Below are positions 58,190 to 64,000 of a stretch of 64,000 nucleotides of DNA, one piece after another. The translations under genes were made by a program, and so were the position numbers. Each line of letters starts with the position of its first letter. The stretch's first letter is position 1. This DNA comes from Bacillus pseudomycoides. GTDB taxonomy: Bacteria; Bacillota; Bacilli; Bacillales; Bacillaceae_G. The notes below the pieces were generated by a model, which saw only the letters and a list, made by a program, of their open reading frames with translations, was not told where the DNA came from and made no database searches. The stretch is from the NCBI RefSeq assembly GCF_002582035.1, contig NZ_NUQE01000019.1, positions 125,288-189,287 of the forward strand, read 5' to 3'.

Positions 58190-59317
58190 TTGTATATTAC
58201 AGAATTACATTTACAAAACTATCGCAATTATGAGCAGTTAAATCTCTCCTTCGAAGATAAAGTAAACGTAATTATTGGTGAAAATGCGCAAGGAAAAACA
58301 AATTTGATGGAAGCGATTTATGTATTAGCGATGGCTAAATCTCATCGAACTTCTAATGATCGTGAACTTATCAGGTGGGATGAAGATTGTGGTAAGATAA
58401 AAGGGAGACTGCAAAAACGAAATAGCTCTTTGTCCTTAGAACTGAATGTTTCCAAAAAAGGGAAAAAGGCAAAGTTAAATCAACTTGAGCAACAAAAATT
58501 GAGTCAATATATTGGCGTAATGAATGTTGTTATGTTTGCTCCTGAAGATTTAAACCTTGTAAAGGGAAGTCCTCAAGTACGAAGACGTTTTTTAGATATG
58601 GAGCTTGGACAAATAGCTCCTGTATATTTGTATGAATTAAGTCAATATCAAAAAGTTCTTACACAGCGTAATCATTTGCTCAAAAAAATGCAAGGAAACA
58701 GTATGAATGATGAAGCTATGCTAGATGTGTTTACACTTCAACTCGTTGAACATGGTGTAAAAGTATTAAAAAAACGTTTTGAATTTTTACGTTTATTGCA
58801 AGAGTGGGCAGCTCCAATTCATCGTGGGATTAGCAGGGGGCTTGAGGAGTTAGAAATAGTCTATAAACCAAGTATAGATGTATCAGAATCCATGGATTTG
58901 TCGAAAATAAAAGAAGTATACTATGAAAGTTTCCAATCTGTGAAACAACGTGAACTCTTCCGTGGTACAACCTTAATTGGACCTCATCGTGACGATTTAC
59001 AATTCTTCGTTAATGGTAAAAATGTTCAAGTCTTTGGTTCGCAAGGGCAACAACGAACGACCGCACTTTCCTTAAAGTTAGCTGAAATCGAATTGATTTA
59101 TTCAGAAGTTAACGAATATCCAATCCTTTTATTAGATGATGTGTTATCGGAACTAGATGATTACAGGCAATCACATCTGCTTAATACGATTCAAGGAAAG
59201 GTGCAAACGTTTGTGACAACGACAAGTGTTGATGGAATTGAGCATGATACATTAAAGCAAGCAAAAACAATTCATGTAACGAACGGCACAGTGGATTGTG
59301 GAGAAGAAGATAAATAG
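58190..59317 (+). CDS. recF: DNA repair ATPase RecF
   Basis: The 375-residue SMC-like ATPase has Walker [10 protein letters not shown], signature FGSQGQQRT and Walker [12 protein letters not shown]. It loads RecA at gaps with RecO/RecR. TTG 58190 follows AAAGGGGGAT, 12 nt after the yaaA stop. Confidence 0.95.
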   Translation: MYITELHLQNYRNYEQLNLSFEDKVNVIIGENAQGKTNLMEAIYVLAMAKSHRTSNDRELIRWDEDCGKIKGRLQKRNSSLSLELNVSKKGKKAKLNQLEQQKLSQYIGVMNVVMFAPEDLNLVKGSPQVRRRFLDMELGQIAPVYLYELSQYQKVLTQRNHLLKKMQGNSMNDEAMLDVFTLQLVEHGVKVLKKRFEFLRLLQEWAAPIHRGISRGLEELEIVYKPSIDVSESMDLSKIKEVYYESFQSVKQRELFRGTTLIGPHRDDLQFFVNGKNVQVFGSQGQQRTTALSLKLAEIELIYSEVNEYPILLLDDVLSELDDYRQSHLLNTIQGKVQTFVTTTSVDGIEHDTLKQAKTIHVTNGTVDCGEEDK

Positions 59318-59340
59318 CTTCTGTCTAAATGGAAAAGTAG

Positions 59341-61278
<1,938 letters not shown>

Positions 61279-61369
61279 TGATTGATGACAGGAATCGGAG
61301 TATTCCTGTCTTCTACGTATAAATGAACATGGTATATCGATCGGAAATGTAATGAGGAGGTGCTGGTTG

Positions 61370-63844
61370 ATGTCAGACAACCAACAACAAGGCCGAATTC
61401 GAGAAATTAATATTAGCCAGGAAATGCGTACCTCGTTTTTAGATTATGCGATGAGCGTTATTGTATCTCGTGCACTGCCAGATGTTCGTGATGGATTAAA
61501 ACCTGTTCACCGCAGAATTTTATATGCGATGAACGATTTAGGAATTACTGCTGATAAAGCGTATAAGAAGTCTGCGCGTATTGTTGGTGAAGTAATCGGT
61601 AAGTATCATCCGCACGGTGATGTAGCGGTATATGAAACAATGGTGCGAATGGCCCAAGACTTTAGTCAGCGTTATATGCTAGTAAATGGACATGGTAACT
61701 TCGGTTCTGTCGATGGTGATTCGGCGGCTGCGATGCGTTATACAGAGGCAAAAATGTCCAAGATTTCTATGGAACTATTGCGTGATATCACCAAAAATAC
61801 AATTGACTATCAAGATAACTATGATGGTTCGGAAAGAGAACCAATTGTTTTACCTGCGCGCTTTCCTAATTTATTAGTAAATGGTGCAACTGGTATCGCG
61901 GTTGGTATGGCAACGAATATTCCTCCGCATCAGCTTGGCGAAGTAATTGATGGAGTATTAGCGTTAAGTCACAATCCAGAGATTACAATCGCAGAATTAA
62001 TGGAGTATATTCCTGGCCCAGATTTCCCAACAGCTGGTCAAATTCTTGGACGAAGTGGAATTCGAAGAGCGTATGAAACAGGGCGTGGCACAGTAATTCT
62101 TCGTGCAAGAGTAGAGATCGAAGAGAAGGCAAATGGGAAACAATCTATTATTGTAACTGAACTACCATATCAAGTGAATAAAGCAAGGTTGATTGAAAAG
62201 ATTGCGGAGCTTGTTCGAGACAAAAAGATTGATGGTATTACAGATTTACGTGATGAATCAGATCGAAATGGTATGCGTATCGTCATGGAATTACGACGAG
62301 ATGTAAATGCAAATGTGTTATTGAATAACTTATATAAACATACAGCACTTCAGACAAGCTTTGGTATTAATATGCTATCGCTCGTAAATGGAGAACCAAA
62401 AGTATTAAATTTAAAAGAATGTCTATATCATTACCTGGAGCACCAGAAGGTCGTTATCCGTAGACGTACTGCATATGAATTAGAAAAAGCAGAAGCTCGT
62501 GCTCATATTTTAGAAGGTTTACGCATCGCGTTAGATCATCTTGATGAAGTAATTACTCTAATTCGTAATTCGAAGACAGCAGACATTGCAAAGCAAGGAT
62601 TAATGGAACGTTTTGGCTTAAGTGAAAAGCAAGCACAAGCAATTTTAGATATGCGTTTGCAACGTTTAACAGGATTAGAGCGTGAAAAAATCGAACAAGA
62701 ATATCAAGAACTACTTGCGTTGATTGCGGAGCTAAAAGCAATTCTCGCAGATGAAGAGAAAGTTCTTGAAATTATTCGTGAAGAATTAACAGAAGTTAAA
62801 GATCGCTTTAATGATACACGAAGATCAGAAATTACAATTGGCGGTATGGAAGCAATCGAGGATGAAGATTTAATTCCAGAGCAAAACATTATAATCACAC
62901 TTACTCATAATGGGTATGTGAAACGTTTACCAGCTTCTACGTACAAAACGCAAAATCGTGGTGGTCGTGGAGTTCAAGGTATGGGGACGAACAATGATGA
63001 TTTTGTAGAACATTTGTTAACAACATCTACACATGATCATATTCTATTCTTCACAAATAAAGGGAAAGTATACCGGACGAAGGGATATGAAATCCCAGAG
63101 TATAGCCGTACAGCTAAGGGTATACCAATTATCAATTTATTAGAAGTAGATAAAGATGAATGGGTAAATGCGATTATCCCAATCCGAGAATTTAATGACG
63201 ATCAATTTTTATTCTTTACAACAAAACATGGTATTGCAAAAAGAACGCCGCTTTCGTCGTTTGCTAACATACGTAATAATGGTTTAATTGCAATATCACT
63301 TCGTGAAGATGATGAAGTTATTTCTGTTCGATTAACAACAGGCGAAAAAGATATGATTGTGGGAACAAGTAACGGTATGTTAATTCGCTTCCATGAACAA
63401 GATGTTCGCTCGATGGGACGTAATGCAGCAGGTGTGAAGGCTATTACGTTAGGTGAGGAAGACCAAGTAGTTGGCATGGAAATCGTTGAAGAAGAAATGG
63501 ATGTCTTAATTGTAACGAAAAACGGTTATGGGAAGCGGACGCCAGTTGAAGAATATCGCCTCCAAAGCCGTGGGGGTAAGGGCCTTAAAACATGTAATAT
63601 TACAGATAAGAATGGTAAGTTAATTGCTGTTAAGTCTGTAAATGGTGAAGAAGATATTATGCTGATTACAGCAGCAGGTGTTTTAATTCGTATGCCGGTT
63701 GATCAAATCTCTCAAATGGGACGTAATACGCAAGGTGTTCGTTTAATTCGTTTAGAAGGCGAGCAAGAAGTAGCGACGGTAGCAAAAACACAAAAAGAAG
63801 ATGAAGAAGACGTACAAGAAGATCAAGAAAGCTCAGAAGAATAA
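61370..63844 (+). CDS. gyrA: DNA gyrase subunit A (Val at the quinolone position)
   Basis: The 824-residue protein has an N-terminal breakage-reunion domain with the catalytic Tyr region ([13 protein letters not shown]) and a C-terminal beta-pinwheel with GRGVQGM. Residue 85, within [17 protein letters not shown], is Val (GTA, 61622-61624), where most bacteria have Ser (E. coli Ser83). ATG 61370 follows GAGGAGGTG. It ends with an acidic tail. Confidence 0.97.
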   Translation: MSDNQQQGRIREINISQEMRTSFLDYAMSVIVSRALPDVRDGLKPVHRRILYAMNDLGITADKAYKKSARIVGEVIGKYHPHGDVAVYETMVRMAQDFSQRYMLVNGHGNFGSVDGDSAAAMRYTEAKMSKISMELLRDITKNTIDYQDNYDGSEREPIVLPARFPNLLVNGATGIAVGMATNIPPHQLGEVIDGVLALSHNPEITIAELMEYIPGPDFPTAGQILGRSGIRRAYETGRGTVILRARVEIEEKANGKQSIIVTELPYQVNKARLIEKIAELVRDKKIDGITDLRDESDRNGMRIVMELRRDVNANVLLNNLYKHTALQTSFGINMLSLVNGEPKVLNLKECLYHYLEHQKVVIRRRTAYELEKAEARAHILEGLRIALDHLDEVITLIRNSKTADIAKQGLMERFGLSEKQAQAILDMRLQRLTGLEREKIEQEYQELLALIAELKAILADEEKVLEIIREELTEVKDRFNDTRRSEITIGGMEAIEDEDLIPEQNIIITLTHNGYVKRLPASTYKTQNRGGRGVQGMGTNNDDFVEHLLTTSTHDHILFFTNKGKVYRTKGYEIPEYSRTAKGIPIINLLEVDKDEWVNAIIPIREFNDDQFLFFTTKHGIAKRTPLSSFANIRNNGLIAISLREDDEVISVRLTTGEKDMIVGTSNGMLIRFHEQDVRSMGRNAAGVKAITLGEEDQVVGMEIVEEEMDVLIVTKNGYGKRTPVEEYRLQSRGGKGLKTCNITDKNGKLIAVKSVNGEEDIMLITAAGVLIRMPVDQISQMGRNTQGVRLIRLEGEQEVATVAKTQKEDEEDVQEDQESSEE

Positions 63845-63870
63845 GGGGATTCTCCTTATTCTTTTTTTTA
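63842..63870 (+). terminator. weak terminator after gyrA
   Basis: AATAAGGGGA and TCTCCTTATT are followed by CTTTTTTTTA. Confidence 0.55.
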
Positions 63871-63880
63871 TAAAAAGTGC

Positions 63881-63909
63881 TTGCATAGGAGGAGTGAAGT
63901 CTATATAAT
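63881..63909 (+). promoter_or_regulatory. upstream promoter, probably of an rRNA operon
   Basis: TTGCAT (63881-63886) and TATAAT (63904-63909), 17-bp spacing. An rRNA operon follows gyrA in Bacillus. Confidence 0.65.
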
Positions 63910-63954
63910 AGGCAGAGTCAGCAATTCACTGAAACAAAATGTTAAAACAAGTTG

Positions 63955-63983
63955 TTGACGAACATAAAATGTTATGTTATATT
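63955..63983 (+). promoter_or_regulatory. second promoter, probably of an rRNA operon
   Basis: TTGACG (63955-63960) and TATATT (63978-63983), 17-bp spacing, 74 bp after the first. Tandem P1/P2 promoters are usual for Bacillus rrn operons; the rRNA genes lie outside the window. Confidence 0.65.
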
Positions 63984-64000
63984 ATAAAAGTCGCTGAAAC

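Overview
The window is chromosomal DNA from a Bacillus cereus-group bacterium and spans the origin of replication. Three things support this. The right half has the Bacillus oriC gene order: walRKHIJ, tRNAs, purA, dnaB, rplI, gdpP, rpsR-ssb-rpsF, ychF, spo0J-soj, noc, rsmG, mnmG, mnmE, jag, yidC, rnpA, rpmH, oriC, dnaA, dnaN, yaaA, recF, gyrB, gyrA. Many short repeats of the bcr type, flanked by TTTAT target duplications, are scattered through it, and these are known only from this group. The proteins also read like B. cereus-group orthologues. The species cannot be resolved by eye.

Layout. Positions 1-12040 are a low-GC accessory and surface region: a partial O-antigen-ligase-like protein, a UPF0126 channel, a HemAT-type oxygen-sensing chemoreceptor, two related GT-C membrane glycosyltransferase-like proteins, a Wzx-type flippase with a GT2 glycosyltransferase, a thioesterase and an ABC-F protein. 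Positions 12040-20100 hold single genes (msrAB, an AI-2E-family exporter, an AmiS/UreI channel, hemolysin III, a DUF1836 protein, a PhoX/DUF839 protein) separated by bcr repeats. Positions 20240-25508 look like two tandem non-autonomous cassettes at the 3' end of rlmH. Three direct copies of the rlmH terminal sequence, each reading E-(P/L)-Y-H-K-stop, sit at 20240, 24240 and 25508. This is the arrangement made by SCC elements in staphylococci. Cargo includes a CotA-like multicopper oxidase with an extra Cys-rich tail, a broken ABC-ATPase fragment, a beta-helix surface protein, a zinc-ribbon protein and a HEAT-like gene interrupted by one in-frame TAG.

Positions 25508-33545 carry rlmH, a CxxH/CxxC protein, the yyxA protease, the walRKHIJ cell-wall operon (with a terminator-like hairpin in its leader) and a tRNA cluster (Lys, Glu, Asp, Phe). 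Positions 33700-54600 carry housekeeping and chromosome-segregation genes transcribed towards the origin on the minus strand. oriC is bipartite, around rpmH-dnaA and dnaA-dnaN, with DnaA boxes and a run of DnaA-trios. Positions 55171-63844 are the plus-strand replication and topoisomerase genes, followed by tandem promoters probably driving an rRNA operon beyond the window.

Most noteworthy: the rlmH-associated triple att-like repeats; Val at GyrA position 85, where quinolone-sensitive bacilli have Ser; a bcr element inserted inside another bcr element with a TTTAT duplication; a perfect 20-bp-arm palindrome over the hemolysin III promoter; a short leader ORF and hairpin before the AmiS/UreI gene; a DnaA-box cluster beside rlmH; and parS and Noc-site candidates.
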